From: Marinoscillum sp. 108
GTDB taxonomy: Bacteria; Bacteroidota; Bacteroidia; Cytophagales; Cyclobacteriaceae
NCBI RefSeq assembly: GCF_902506655.1
Contig: NZ_LR734819.1
Span: 1 to 64,000 of the forward strand
DNA: 64,000 bases
Reading direction: 5' to 3'
Below the pieces are notes generated by a model. The model saw nothing but the letters and a program-made list of their open reading frames with translations. It was not told the DNA's origin and did no database searches. A program made the position numbers and the translations under genes. Shown here piece after piece: positions 36,368-45,785 of this stretch. Within the stretch, counting starts at the first letter, position 1. Every line of letters begins with the position of its first letter.

Positions 36368-37956
36368 AGTTCAGTTTTTAGTTTTCCGACTACAGCCACT
36401 TTAATGTCGATTTTATAATCCGCCAGGATTTTCACGTAGACATCTCTGGTACCGGAAGTGGCGGGCGTATTCAAAATAATCCTTAACACAACTTTTGATC
36501 CGACCCGCAGTGCATCTACACCTTCGGCAGTGAGGTGGATGTCCTCCACGTGGCTTCGGGCCTGTGTCACCAGTCCCGCCTTATCGATAAAAGGAGTTTC
36601 CAGGACCAGTGCCTGTGGTATAGTATGGAGTGTGGAGTCCGACTTATCCCTGATCTCTACTTCTAATCTGGCTGAAAATGGAAGCCCATTCAGTGAGATG
36701 ATTCGCATGGTCAGGCTTTCGGCCTCATCAAAGTCCAGTCCATCACCAAGACTAAAATCAATTTCGCGTGTGACATCCTTCAATGACAACTCCATAGGAA
36801 GCGAGATCTCAATGGCTGTGGAGATATAGCTATCATCCATCACAAAGTTCTGTTGGGTAGGGTCATCGGGGTTAGCAATTCCCGTGAGATTAAAACCGAT
36901 GGACCTGGGAGAGGCCGCCAGCAAATCCCGCAAGGAAGAGTTTTGGCTATTGAGTGAGACGGTAGACTGAACAAACTGACCTGGAGACTTGGCCCCTTCC
37001 ACTACCTGTGGTGTCACTGTGGCACTTCCACTCAGGTAGGTGGTATCCATTCCGCTGGCGGAGCTATCTGCGCCATAAAGTCCCTTGAATACGATGCCCA
37101 TCGGAACCCCAAAAGTACTTTCAAAATGGAAGTTGATTTCCGGATCGCCAAACTTGAAGCCTGATTCGCCCAGGTCTTCAAAAAAGGCGATGTTGAGTAC
37201 CTCGTTGCCCACTGCGAGGGTGTCCTGGCCAAACTTACCATATAGGATAGAAAAGGTCTGGTCGAGATAGCTGAGGGTCATATTCAGATAGTCTGTAGGG
37301 GAAGTGCTCTCTCCTGGACCAAGAAATACCGTGATTTGGGCATTCACCTGAAAAGTGTTACTGTCTCCTTCCGTGGAGAGCAGCGTTTTGTAACCATCCA
37401 GATCTCTGGATTCTTCGTAGTTGCCAAAACCACCCATGCTGCCTGCAAATGTCACGGGCTCATTTCCTGAGATTGACCGGGTGTTGGTAATGTCAAAGGT
37501 GAAATTGACATCACTGCCCATATTGGAATTTAAAGAAAGGACCAGGCTACCACCATTATAAAACACTGAGTCAAGAGCTTCATTATTTTCAGCCGGGTAG
37601 CTAAAGACCAATATGGTATCAATCACAGCTTGCAGGCTTTCCGGAGCAGGCCCCAGTGCCGGGATGCCAATCCTGGCCTGATTGCTAATGTCGTCTATGT
37701 TGATCACGTCCTCTCCTTTATTGAACTCAGCACTGTCAAAATAGGTGAGTTTTAGTAGGGAAGTACTGTCTTCATCCAGCTGGAGTGCTTTGTCCCCTAT
37801 TTCGTTTAGGAGGTCACGCATGGAATAGGAGATATCACCAAGAGGCAAGGCTACCTCGCTGGTTAGAGTAGGTCCTTTGAGGTTGTCAAAATCAAGGTCA
37901 TTGACATTACAACTCAGGCAAAAAAGGATCAATAGGGCGGAAAGTGATTTTTTCAC
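36364..37956 (-). CDS. Large lipoprotein of unknown function
   Basis: 530 residues beginning at GTG 37956; a lipoprotein signal MKKSLSALLILFCLSC places the acylated Cys at 16. The mature part is mostly beta-strand, with repeated alternating hydrophobic stretches and many Ser/Thr/Asp; no domain is recognised. It is 24 bases after the PLP enzyme gene and coupled by ATGA to the DUF5723 protein, so it probably forms an envelope complex with that barrel-like partner. That partnership is inference. Confidence 0.72.
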   Translation of the reverse strand: MKKSLSALLILFCLSCNVNDLDFDNLKGPTLTSEVALPLGDISYSMRDLLNEIGDKALQLDEDSTSLLKLTYFDSAEFNKGEDVINIDDISNQARIGIPALGPAPESLQAVIDTILVFSYPAENNEALDSVFYNGGSLVLSLNSNMGSDVNFTFDITNTRSISGNEPVTFAGSMGGFGNYEESRDLDGYKTLLSTEGDSNTFQVNAQITVFLGPGESTSPTDYLNMTLSYLDQTFSILYGKFGQDTLAVGNEVLNIAFFEDLGESGFKFGDPEINFHFESTFGVPMGIVFKGLYGADSSASGMDTTYLSGSATVTPQVVEGAKSPGQFVQSTVSLNSQNSSLRDLLAASPRSIGFNLTGIANPDDPTQQNFVMDDSYISTAIEISLPMELSLKDVTREIDFSLGDGLDFDEAESLTMRIISLNGLPFSARLEVEIRDKSDSTLHTIPQALVLETPFIDKAGLVTQARSHVEDIHLTAEGVDALRVGSKVVLRIILNTPATSGTRDVYVKILADYKIDIKVAVVGKLKTEL

Positions 37957-37980
37957 GTTACTAAAATTGGCAAAATAAGT

Positions 37981-38886
37981 TTAAAGCAAAATGTTTTTCT
38001 TCTGTTTTTCGATGAATCCTGCGATTCCTTGCAGGCCCCCGGTGTGGATCAGGACTATTTTTGAGTTGGAAGGGAAATAATTAGTCTCAATGAGTTTAGT
38101 TACCGCAAAGTACATTTTTGCCGTGTAAATAGGATCAAAAAGCACATTGATTTTTTCTTTGGTGTCATTAATAAATGCCACCAGGTCGTCTGTTACCTTA
38201 CCATACCCACCAAAATGCCATTGATCCATTAATTCGTAATTTTCAAATGGAATGTTGTGATGTTGGAGCATGTTCCTGAATTCTGAATGAATGAAATTCC
38301 CTTTAAGGGCGGAGATTCCGATCAGTTTACCCTCCCCGCTCATTGCTTTTAACAACCCAGCCATCGTACCCCCTGTACCCACAGAGGTGATTACATAGTC
38401 GAAAGATTGGTTTATTTCAGTCCATATTTCCTGACACCCCCGGATGGCCAGCTCGTTTGTGCCCCCTTCCGGCAGGATCAGATAGCCAGGGTGGATTTGT
38501 TGGAGTTGATGTTGGTTTTCCTTGAGTTGGCGGTACTCATTTCTGGAGACAAATTGGAGTTTCATGCCTTGGTCCGAAGCAAACCGAAGGGTGGGATTGC
38601 TGTCAGGCGACAGCTCATCACCCCGTATGATTCCAATAGAGGGGAGTTGATTCGCCGCACAGGCCGCTGCTGTGGCGGCTATGTGGTTGGAGTAAGCCCC
38701 CCCGAACGTGACAATGCCAGCGAGGTGGGATTCCCGGACATGGAGAAGATTGTATTTCAGCTTCCTCCATTTGTTGCCCATGATATGGGGATGAATGAGG
38801 TCATCACGCTTGATCCAGACTTCCAGACCCTTTTCTTCAAAGAGAGGATCATGAATTTGCCCAATTGGAGAAGGTATGCGAGCCAT
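37981..38886 (-). CDS. PLP enzyme, ACC deaminase / D-cysteine desulfhydrase type
   Basis: 301 residues of the tryptophan-synthase-beta fold type II. WIKRDDLIHPHIMGNKWRKLKYNL holds the Schiff-base lysine (in GNKWRKL, about residue 42-44), followed by FGGAYSNHIAATAAA and a TSVGTGGTMAGLL phosphate-binding loop. Members deaminate 1-aminocyclopropane-1-carboxylate or desulfhydrate D-cysteine; many bacterial ones are the latter. Substrate cannot be told from sequence. It heads an operon with two envelope proteins, an unexpected pairing. Confidence 0.88.
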   Translation of the reverse strand: MARIPSPIGQIHDPLFEEKGLEVWIKRDDLIHPHIMGNKWRKLKYNLLHVRESHLAGIVTFGGAYSNHIAATAAACAANQLPSIGIIRGDELSPDSNPTLRFASDQGMKLQFVSRNEYRQLKENQHQLQQIHPGYLILPEGGTNELAIRGCQEIWTEINQSFDYVITSVGTGGTMAGLLKAMSGEGKLIGISALKGNFIHSEFRNMLQHHNIPFENYELMDQWHFGGYGKVTDDLVAFINDTKEKINVLFDPIYTAKMYFAVTKLIETNYFPSNSKIVLIHTGGLQGIAGFIEKQKKNILL

Positions 38887-38912
38887 ACAGCGAAGTTAGG
38901 TAAATTTGCCCC

Positions 38913-39950
38913 ATGATTGACCCACAGGAAGAGCACCAGAACGAGGACTTGTTTGAGCATCACCACATTATAGCAGACCCTAAACAGGCCATACTGCGTG
39001 TAGACAAGTTTTTAATGGACAGGTTGCCCAACGTCACACGCACCAAGATTCAGTCTGGCATTAAAGATGGTTTTGTCAAAGTGAATGGGGAGTTGGTGAA
39101 GCCCAACTACAAAGTGCATCCGGGTGATTCCATACATATCTATTTGTCGGAGCCTCCCAGAGATGAGGATGTTGTCCCTGAGGACATTCCGTTGAATATC
39201 ATCTATGAGGATAAATATCTCTTGATCGTGAACAAACCAGCCGGGATGGTGGTGCATCCGGCATATCAAAACTGGAGCGGTACCCTGGTGAATGCTCTGG
39301 CGTATCACTTTCAGAATCTTCCCGAAATGGAAGGAAACGAGGGTAGACCCGGGCTGGTACACCGGATAGACAAGGATACTTCGGGACTTCTGGTGATTGC
39401 CAAGACAGAAGCTGCCATGACCGGCCTGGCACGCCAGTTTTTTGATCACAGTATCGAACGCACCTACTATGCACTCGTATGGGGAGAGCCAGAACCCACT
39501 AAAGGCACCATTGATGTGTTTGTGGGCCGCAGCTTGAAGGATCGCCGGATCACGACTGCTTTTCCGGAAGGGGATTTTGGGAAAAATGCTGTGACCCACT
39601 ATGAGACTGTGAAACAGCTGAGGTATGTCACGTTGCTCAAGTGTAATTTGGAGACTGGGCGTACTCATCAGATCAGGGCACATATGAAATACATCGGGCA
39701 CCCACTTTTCAACGATGCCACCTATGGTGGCGACACCATTCTGAAAGGCACGGTATTTACCAAATACAAACAGTTTGTTCATAACTGCTTCAAAATGATT
39801 CCGAGACAGGCCCTCCATGCCAAGACCCTGGGCTTTATTCACCCCATTACCAAGGAGCCAATGCGCTTCGACTCTGAACTCCCCGAAGACTTCACCCAGG
39901 TGCTGGAAAAGTGGGAAAACTATGTCAATCACTACGATGAAGAACAATAA
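38913..39950 (+). CDS. RluA/RluD-family 23S rRNA pseudouridine synthase
   Basis: 345 residues: an S4 RNA-binding domain (about 28-80, LPNVTRTKIQSGIKDG) and the catalytic domain with HRIDKDTSGLLVIAK, where Asp153 is the nucleophile. GRTHQIRAHMKYIGHPLF is the conserved late motif. With an S4 domain and this motif set it is most like RluD, which modifies helix 69 of 23S rRNA, though RluC-type cannot be excluded. Divergent from the PLP enzyme gene by 26 bases. Confidence 0.92.
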   Translation: MIDPQEEHQNEDLFEHHHIIADPKQAILRVDKFLMDRLPNVTRTKIQSGIKDGFVKVNGELVKPNYKVHPGDSIHIYLSEPPRDEDVVPEDIPLNIIYEDKYLLIVNKPAGMVVHPAYQNWSGTLVNALAYHFQNLPEMEGNEGRPGLVHRIDKDTSGLLVIAKTEAAMTGLARQFFDHSIERTYYALVWGEPEPTKGTIDVFVGRSLKDRRITTAFPEGDFGKNAVTHYETVKQLRYVTLLKCNLETGRTHQIRAHMKYIGHPLFNDATYGGDTILKGTVFTKYKQFVHNCFKMIPRQALHAKTLGFIHPITKEPMRFDSELPEDFTQVLEKWENYVNHYDEEQ

Positions 39951-40060
39951 TCCGATTGACAGGCATTTTTAGTATTTGGTGAGTTTGAGCACAGCTCTTT
40001 GCGGGATTTCTGAGAAAATTCAAACGAATGGATAGAATCGTTCGGGTTTTTTCAAAAACC

Positions 40061-40070
40061 GGGTGCACCC
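40061..40070. repeat. Palindrome GGGTGCACCC in the gap before the TPR-PD40 gene
   Basis: A perfect 10-base palindrome directly after a weak hairpin (GGTTTT / AAAACC, 40045-40060) in the 220-base gap 39951-40170. The gap otherwise is AT-rich with no recognisable gene. Possibly a weak terminator of the pseudouridine synthase gene or an operator. Confidence 0.3.
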
Positions 40071-40170
40071 AAGATGAAAGCGTTATTCAGCACAATTGCA
40101 AATACTACAGTGGCATATTATGATTTTTGCATGAAATTGAGTAATTTATTACTATCTAATCAGCAAACAG

Positions 40171-41379
40171 ATGGTAATTTGCGGAAAAATACAATCCATA
40201 GGGGTGTTCATTTCGGTTGTAGTTTTTCTTCCCTTGATGACCCACGCCCAAAGTGAAGTAAAAATTTATCAGGACGCAGATGCATACATGCGCCAGGAGA
40301 AGTATGACCTGGCAGTGGACGCTTTTCAGTACATTTCAGACCTCCCGGATGTCAAGTACAAATCCACCATCAGCGCTTTACTGAGCAAGAAGTACCGGTA
40401 TCGGTCCATTGATACATATCTGGAGTTTGAAGCCGAGAAAGGCAAGGACCCACTGTACTACTATTGGCTGGGCAAGATTTACCTGAGAAGAAATATCCTC
40501 TCCAAGGCATCAGAGTATCTAAACCAGTTTCTTCAGATGTCTGAGGGCATGAATAAGCTGGACTCGTACCGCCAAGAGGCGCAGTTCAAACTGCAATTTG
40601 TCAATGCCGCTGAGACTTCCATGGCAGTGACACCACTCGAAAGCCCCATCAACTCCAACTTTGCAGAAATGTCCGGAGTATTGTTTGATGATGAGACTAG
40701 GCTCCTCTTTGCTTCGGATCGACTAGAGGAAGGAAAATTTGATATTTATGTGACGGAAAAGGGCCCTTATGGGTGGAACACGCCAAACGTGATTTCGCAA
40801 TCACCCGTGGAGGTTGACCATCTCAACCTGCTCTATGTTCGGGGTACGTTTATGTACTACAATCAGCAAAGCAGCCAGCTCAACGAGATGGAAATTGGGG
40901 CGAAGGACTGGAAAGTGCTTTCTGCCGTGGAGACCCTGGATTTGGCCGGCGTTCAGCACATTTATATGAATAAGTATAAGACCCGTTTGATCTTTTCGAA
41001 ACCCACAGAAGAGAATGGCCTGGAGATATTTGAGTCATTGAAGCTACGCTCTACCGGCGAATGGATGGAGCCGGTACTTATTTCTCCTCAGGTGAGTAGC
41101 AGATACAATGAGGACTACCCATATCTGACAGATGATAACAAGCGCCTCTATTTCAGCTCTGACCGACCCGGCGGACTAGGCAAGAGGGACATTTATTACT
41201 CGGAGTTTGATGACGTGAAGAATGTTTGGGGGCCTCCTATCAATGCCGGTATTCCTATCAATACTGTGGATGATGATTTTGATTTTAGGGTAAGCTCGGA
41301 CAATGAAGCGGTATTCTCATCTGATCGGATTGAATCCACCGGAGATTATGACCTCTTTGTGTTGCAGGTGAAAAAGTGA
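40171..41379 (+). CDS. TPR and PD40 repeat envelope protein
   Basis: 402 residues with a signal peptide ending near LMTHAQ. The N-terminal part is TPR-like helical repeats (about 30-150; SKASEYLNQFLQMSE), then a PD40/WD40-like beta-propeller (about 165-400) with LLFASDRLEEGKFDIYV, RLYFSSDRPGGLGKRDIYYSE and AVFSSDRIESTGDYDLFV blades. The architecture resembles T9SS component PorE and related OmpA-family proteins but lacks the OmpA peptidoglycan-binding domain. A periplasmic or outer-membrane scaffold role is inference. It converges on the GH3 gene with no gap. Confidence 0.82.
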   Translation: MVICGKIQSIGVFISVVVFLPLMTHAQSEVKIYQDADAYMRQEKYDLAVDAFQYISDLPDVKYKSTISALLSKKYRYRSIDTYLEFEAEKGKDPLYYYWLGKIYLRRNILSKASEYLNQFLQMSEGMNKLDSYRQEAQFKLQFVNAAETSMAVTPLESPINSNFAEMSGVLFDDETRLLFASDRLEEGKFDIYVTEKGPYGWNTPNVISQSPVEVDHLNLLYVRGTFMYYNQQSSQLNEMEIGAKDWKVLSAVETLDLAGVQHIYMNKYKTRLIFSKPTEENGLEIFESLKLRSTGEWMEPVLISPQVSSRYNEDYPYLTDDNKRLYFSSDRPGGLGKRDIYYSEFDDVKNVWGPPINAGIPINTVDDDFDFRVSSDNEAVFSSDRIESTGDYDLFVLQVKK

Positions 41380-42903
41380 TTATCTGGCTACAATCATTTC
41401 CAGCAGATCATCCAGGTATTCCCGGTTATTGGATAGCCTGGGTACTTTATTTTGTCCACCTAATTTACCGCGCTTTTTCATCCAGTGATAAAAAGTGCCT
41501 TTGGCTACCAGATGTACCAGAGGGGCTACCAGCGCAATGTCTTTGTGACGCTTGGCGTCATAGTCAGAATTGATTTCGCGGAGTTTGGCATCCAATATTC
41601 GCTTGAATTGATCCAGGTCCTTTGGCTGTTTGTTAAACTCAATGATCCACTCGTGACAACCTCTGGTGCCTGCCTCCAGATAGCGTGGTCCGGCGGTGAA
41701 GTTCTCCATTTCCGCATCGGTTTGTTCACAGGCTTCAGCGATTGCTTCCTCTGCATTTTCTATGATCAACTCCTCGCCAAAAGCATTGATAAAGTGTTTG
41801 GTCCGCCCACTGATTTTGATCCGAAAGGGATCCAGAGAGGTAAACCTGATGGTGTCACCAATCTTGTACCTCCAAAGGCCGGAGTTGGTAGTAATGATGA
41901 TGGCGTAGTTTTTTCCCAGCTCCACTTCGTCTAGGCTAATGGTCTTGGGCTGTTCACTGTCCCACTCTTCCTTAGGGATAAACTCGTAATAGATCCCATA
42001 GTCCAGCATCAGGAGCATTTCTTTTGAGTCTGTGCGATCCTGGATTCCGAAAAACCCTTCGGAGGCATTGTAGGTCTCCATGTAGCGCATGTTCGGAGAA
42101 GGAATGAGGCTATTGAAAAGCTTCTCGTATGGGGTGAACGCCACAGCACCGTGGATGAAGGTCTCCAGATTGGGCCACACCTCAAGGATAGAGCTTGCGC
42201 CTTTGATTTCCAGGATTCGCTCCAGGAGCACAATCGTCCAGGTGGGGACACCCGAGATGGAGGTCACATTTTCATCCAGGGTATAGTGTGCCATTTTTTC
42301 GATCTTCTCTTCCCATTCTTCCATCAGCGCAATATCCAGTGAGGGAGTTCTGACCATCTGGGCCCAGAAAGGAAGGTTTTTGATCAATACAGCCGAGACA
42401 TCACCATAGTACGATTTGGCGTTTTTGTCAAACTGGTTTACCTGCTGGCTGCCGCCAATCACCAGGTTTTTTCCCGTAAACATCTTGGTGTCGGGATAAT
42501 TGTTGACATAGATAGAGAGGAGATCCTTGCCTCCTTTGTAGTGGCAGTCTTCCAGCGCCTCGTTAGACACAGGAATGAATTTGCTGCGGGCGTTGGTCGT
42601 ACCAGAAGATTTGGCAAACCAACGGATTTCTGTAGGCCAGAGGAGATTCTGTTCGCCACGCATCAGTTTTTCCACATAGGGGAAAATGTCCTCGTAGGTG
42701 ACTATTGGCACTCTTTGTCGAAACTGTTCGCGGGTAGCGATGCTGTCAAACTCGTACTTTTTCCCATACTCCGTCTTTGAGGCGCGGGAGATCAGCGACA
42801 TGAGCAGTTCTTCCTGCACCTCGTGTGGGTATTTCATGAAGAGTTCAATGTCGTGAATCCTCTTCTTCATTACCCAGGTCAATATGGAATTAAGAATCTC
42901 CAT
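41380..42903 (-). CDS. GH3-family acyl-adenylate/amido synthetase-like protein
   Basis: 507 residues of the GH3 auxin-responsive family in its bacterial form. The ATP-binding motif FAKSSGTTNARSKFIPVS (about 93-110), the METYNASEGFFGIQD motif and SGRTKHFINAFGEEL are visible. Plant GH3 enzymes adenylate jasmonate or auxin and attach an amino acid; bacterial substrates are unknown. The start overlaps the lptB stop by one base (TAATG), so translation is coupled to the lipopolysaccharide exporter ATPase. A role in lipid or envelope acyl chemistry is inference. Confidence 0.88.
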   Translation of the reverse strand: MEILNSILTWVMKKRIHDIELFMKYPHEVQEELLMSLISRASKTEYGKKYEFDSIATREQFRQRVPIVTYEDIFPYVEKLMRGEQNLLWPTEIRWFAKSSGTTNARSKFIPVSNEALEDCHYKGGKDLLSIYVNNYPDTKMFTGKNLVIGGSQQVNQFDKNAKSYYGDVSAVLIKNLPFWAQMVRTPSLDIALMEEWEEKIEKMAHYTLDENVTSISGVPTWTIVLLERILEIKGASSILEVWPNLETFIHGAVAFTPYEKLFNSLIPSPNMRYMETYNASEGFFGIQDRTDSKEMLLMLDYGIYYEFIPKEEWDSEQPKTISLDEVELGKNYAIIITTNSGLWRYKIGDTIRFTSLDPFRIKISGRTKHFINAFGEELIIENAEEAIAEACEQTDAEMENFTAGPRYLEAGTRGCHEWIIEFNKQPKDLDQFKRILDAKLREINSDYDAKRHKDIALVAPLVHLVAKGTFYHWMKKRGKLGGQNKVPRLSNNREYLDDLLEMIVAR

Positions 42904-43634
42904 TATTTCTTTCGTCGGAGTTCAAAGTTTTTACCCAAATAGACCCTGCGCACTTGCTCGTCGGCAGCCAGTTCCTCAGGCGTGCCGGCTTTCAAAAGGT
43001 TTCCCTCAAACATCAGATACGCCCTGTCGGTGATGGAGAGGGTTTCATCCACGTTGTGGTCGGTGATGAGGATACCGATGTTTTTGTTTTTGAGCTGAGC
43101 CACAATGGTCTGGATCTCTTCCACGGCAATGGGGTCGACACCTGCGAAAGGCTCATCCAACAGGACAAAGCTTGGGTCCACGGCCAGGGCCCTGGCAATT
43201 TCGGTTCTTCTTCTTTCACCGCCGGAGAGCACCATTCCCAGATTTTTTCTGACGTGGGTCAGACTGAATTCCTCCAGCAAAGACTCCATTTTTTCTTTTT
43301 GCTCCACTTTGGAGAGCTTGGTCATTTCCAGCACCGCCAGGATATTATCTTCCACTGATAGTTTACGGAATACTGAGGCTTCCTGAGCCAGGTACCCAAT
43401 TCCTTTTTTGGCTCTTCTGTACATGGCCAGGTCAGTGATATTCTCCTCGTCCAGGAAGATGCTCCCTTCATTGGGCTTGATAAGTCCTACAATCATGTAG
43501 AAGGTAGTGGTTTTCCCCGCTCCATTTGGCCCGAGCAATCCCACAATCTCTCCCTGGTTCACTGACACGGAGATGTCATTAACCACCCGGCGTTTCTTAT
43601 ACTTCTTGATTAAATGCTCTGCTCGTAATTCCAT
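42903..43634 (-). CDS. lptB: LPS export ABC transporter ATPase LptB
   Basis: 243 residues. Walker [10 protein letters not shown] (35-43), LptB-type [18 protein letters not shown] after the Q-loop, signature [15 protein letters not shown] and Walker [21 protein letters not shown]. LptB powers LptFG to extract lipopolysaccharide from the inner membrane. It is 21 bases downstream of recJ and coupled to the GH3 gene. Confidence 0.96.
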   Translation of the reverse strand: MELRAEHLIKKYKKRRVVNDISVSVNQGEIVGLLGPNGAGKTTTFYMIVGLIKPNEGSIFLDEENITDLAMYRRAKKGIGYLAQEASVFRKLSVEDNILAVLEMTKLSKVEQKEKMESLLEEFSLTHVRKNLGMVLSGGERRRTEIARALAVDPSFVLLDEPFAGVDPIAVEEIQTIVAQLKNKNIGILITDHNVDETLSITDRAYLMFEGNLLKAGTPEELAADEQVRRVYLGKNFELRRKK

Positions 43635-43655
43635 ATCTATTGACCTTGCAAGATA

Positions 43656-45359
43656 TCAATCAAATTTAATATCCTTAATGTTTAGCTGTAGGCTTTTGTT
43701 TCCCCGGTAGGTGTTTTCCTCTATCTGGTAGACCACCTGAAAGACCTCATGGTTCAGGAGGTCTTCAGATTTTTCAGCCAAACCAAAGCCAATGGCTTCA
43801 TAGGCGAGGTGGTTTCCTTCCTGATAGAACGAGGCCTTGAGGTGTTCGTCTTTAATTATTTTGGGAGGAAATTTCAGCTTCACATTTTTGGTCACAAAGA
43901 CAGGTTTGAGGTTTTGTGGGCCAAAGGGGGACATCTGCTTGATGATCATATAGTTTTTGTAATTCACAAAACTCAGATCTACTTCCAGGTCTATCTCCAG
44001 TTTGGGCTGTAGTATTTCCAGATTGATGGTTTCAGAAACAATCTTTTCAAATTTTTGTCGGAAAGCAGCTACATTTTCGAGTGGCAGGGTGAGGCCCGCT
44101 GCATGGGTATGTCCACCAAATTGTTCGAGCAGGTCACTGCAGGAAGAAATGGCCTCATGGATGTCGAAGCCTTCGATGGAGCGGGCACTTCCTGTCGCCT
44201 TATTTTTGGATTCGGTCAGGATGATGGTAGGTCGGTAGTATTTTTCGATGCATCGGGAGGCCACAATACCGATCACTCCCTTGTGCCAGTCATTTTTGAA
44301 GAGTACGGTGCTCTTGGCAAGCTTCAGACTTTCATCTTCCTCCACCATGCTCAGGGCTTCCTCAGTGATGGTCTTGTCAAAATCCTTTCTTTGGGCATTT
44401 TTGGCATTGAGTACGCTGGCAAAGGCTTCGGTTTCGCTATCATTTTCGGCAGTGAGCAGCCGCACCGAGTCATGGGCGTGGGTGAGTCGCCCGGTAGCGT
44501 TGATCCTGGGCCCGAGGTAAAAAACGATACTCGAAATGTCAATTTCATTTTTTAGGCCACTGACTTCCATCAGCGCTTTGAGTCCCGGACAAGGCGAGTG
44601 GTTGAGCTTTTTCAACCCATAAAATGCCAAAACCCTGTTTTCGCCAACGATGGGCACAATGTCGGAGGCGATGCTCACGGCCACCAGGTCCAGATGTTGA
44701 TACAGCTGCTCCAGAGGGATGGAGTTTTGCATGCAAAAGCCCTGCAAGAGCTTGAAGCCCACTCCGCATCCTGATAGTTCCTTGAATGGATAGGGGCACT
44801 CTGGCTGCTTGGGATCCAGGATGGCATGGGCTTCAGGCAGTTGCTCCCCAGGGATGTGGTGATCGCAAATGATCAGATCAATGTCATAAGAATTGGCCAG
44901 GGCGGCTTTGTCCACTGCTCTGATGCCACAGTCCAGGCTGATGATGAGCTGAAAGCCATTGTCATGGGCATATTCAATCCCTTTGGTAGAGATGCCATAT
45001 CCTTCTGTGTATCGGTCGGGAATGTAATATTCCAGGTGATCTGAGAAGGACTTAAGAAAGCCATACATGAGGGATACCGAAGTGGTGCCGTCCACGTCAT
45101 AATCGCCGTAGATAAGAATCTTAGTATTGGAAAAAATAGCTTCACACAGCCTATTGACGGCCTTATCCATGTCCTTCATCAGAAAGGGATCGTGCAGATG
45201 GCTCAGAGATGGTCTGAAGAAACTTTTGGACTGTTCAAACTCGGTAATGCCCCGCTGCAGGAGGAGAGCCGTGAGGTCTTTGTTGATGTTGAGCTCCTTC
45301 GAAAGAGACTCGAGGTAGTCGGTATTTGGAATGTCCCGCAGCTCCCATCTTTTTTCCAT
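43656..45359 (-). CDS. recJ: Single-strand-specific exonuclease RecJ
   Basis: 567 residues: DHH phosphoesterase core with GDYDVDGTTS and LIICDHHIPGE metal motifs, a DHHA1 domain with GGHTHAAGLTLP, and an OB-fold tail. It degrades single-stranded DNA 5' to 3' in recombination and mismatch repair. First gene of a recJ-lptB-GH3 run, perhaps with the 73-residue gene upstream. Confidence 0.97.
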   Translation of the reverse strand: MEKRWELRDIPNTDYLESLSKELNINKDLTALLLQRGITEFEQSKSFFRPSLSHLHDPFLMKDMDKAVNRLCEAIFSNTKILIYGDYDVDGTTSVSLMYGFLKSFSDHLEYYIPDRYTEGYGISTKGIEYAHDNGFQLIISLDCGIRAVDKAALANSYDIDLIICDHHIPGEQLPEAHAILDPKQPECPYPFKELSGCGVGFKLLQGFCMQNSIPLEQLYQHLDLVAVSIASDIVPIVGENRVLAFYGLKKLNHSPCPGLKALMEVSGLKNEIDISSIVFYLGPRINATGRLTHAHDSVRLLTAENDSETEAFASVLNAKNAQRKDFDKTITEEALSMVEEDESLKLAKSTVLFKNDWHKGVIGIVASRCIEKYYRPTIILTESKNKATGSARSIEGFDIHEAISSCSDLLEQFGGHTHAAGLTLPLENVAAFRQKFEKIVSETINLEILQPKLEIDLEVDLSFVNYKNYMIIKQMSPFGPQNLKPVFVTKNVKLKFPPKIIKDEHLKASFYQEGNHLAYEAIGFGLAEKSEDLLNHEVFQVVYQIEENTYRGNKSLQLNIKDIKFD

Positions 45360-45401
45360 TCGGGGAAATTAGAAAATATGGGTGAAAAAGCGAGGGGCTG
45401 G

Positions 45402-45623
45402 TTAAATGATATTGTCCAAATCTTTTTCTCCTACGTAGTAGTTTTGGTACCAGTATTCATAGTCTTCGTACTTCACACAATCATAATCATTGCGCTCTCC
45501 GAGTATGATGAAATGAACGGGCTGCAGCCATCCGGAAAATAGGGTAGACTGGGCGAAGGGAAGGTCAGAAAGTCTGACGATTTTGGTGCCTTCGAAGAAT
45601 ATGGGCGATGCTTTACGGGTCAT
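45402..45623 (-). CDS. Small acidic/aromatic protein of unknown function
   Basis: 73 residues from ATG 45623, 42 bases upstream of recJ on the same strand. No signal peptide or membrane helix; the C-terminus is unusually aromatic and acidic (KYEDYEYWYQNYYVGEKD). The N-terminal TRKASPIFFEGTKIVRLSDLP reads like a folded domain. It has no competing gene on either strand, which supports it. Family not recognised. Confidence 0.6.
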   Translation of the reverse strand: MTRKASPIFFEGTKIVRLSDLPFAQSTLFSGWLQPVHFIILGERNDYDCVKYEDYEYWYQNYYVGEKDLDNII

Positions 45624-45639
45624 AACAAGGCGAAAGTGT

Positions 45640-45651
45640 TATGCAAGCATA
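45640..45651. promoter_or_regulatory. Inverted repeat TATGC-AA-GCATA
   Basis: A perfect 12-base inverted repeat in the divergent gap between the 73-residue gene and the small ORF at 45705. A related string (GCAAGCATAC) occurs at 51448-51457 before the beta-barrel gene. Possible operator. Confidence 0.3.
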
Positions 45652-45704
45652 CTAAATTTCCGCAAAAAGGTTGCGTCATTCGGCGTTATGAATATGTTAT
45701 TCAG

Positions 45705-45785
45705 ATGAAGTTACTGTTTATCATTGTGGTAATAGTTGGGTTATATTTATCGCATTTGGATATATTGGCGGGTAATTCTCTATGA
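45705..45785 (+). CDS. Possible 26-residue membrane peptide coupled to the next gene
   Basis: ATG 45705 opens a frame of 26 codons: one Lys, then an uninterrupted hydrophobic run (LLFIIVVIVGLYL) and a short polar tail. Its TGA stop overlaps the ATG of the following gene (ATGA, 45782-45785), the arrangement seen between coupled genes in this window. Either a small membrane protein or a leader peptide; coding is not proven. Confidence 0.42.
   Translation: MKLLFIIVVIVGLYLSHLDILAGNSL

Noticed and set aside
39012-39947. 311-codon minus-strand frame opposite the pseudouridine synthase gene
   Set aside because: It mirrors the codons of a clearly real RluA-family gene, has no recognisable domain and unnatural composition.
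40061-40070. GGGTGCACCC as a transcription factor operator
   Set aside because: A single 10-base palindrome without a second copy in the window; listed only as a sequence feature.
40074-40256. 60-codon frame before and overlapping the TPR-PD40 gene
   Set aside because: Low-complexity, overlaps the signal peptide region of the real gene in another frame, and no supporting signals.
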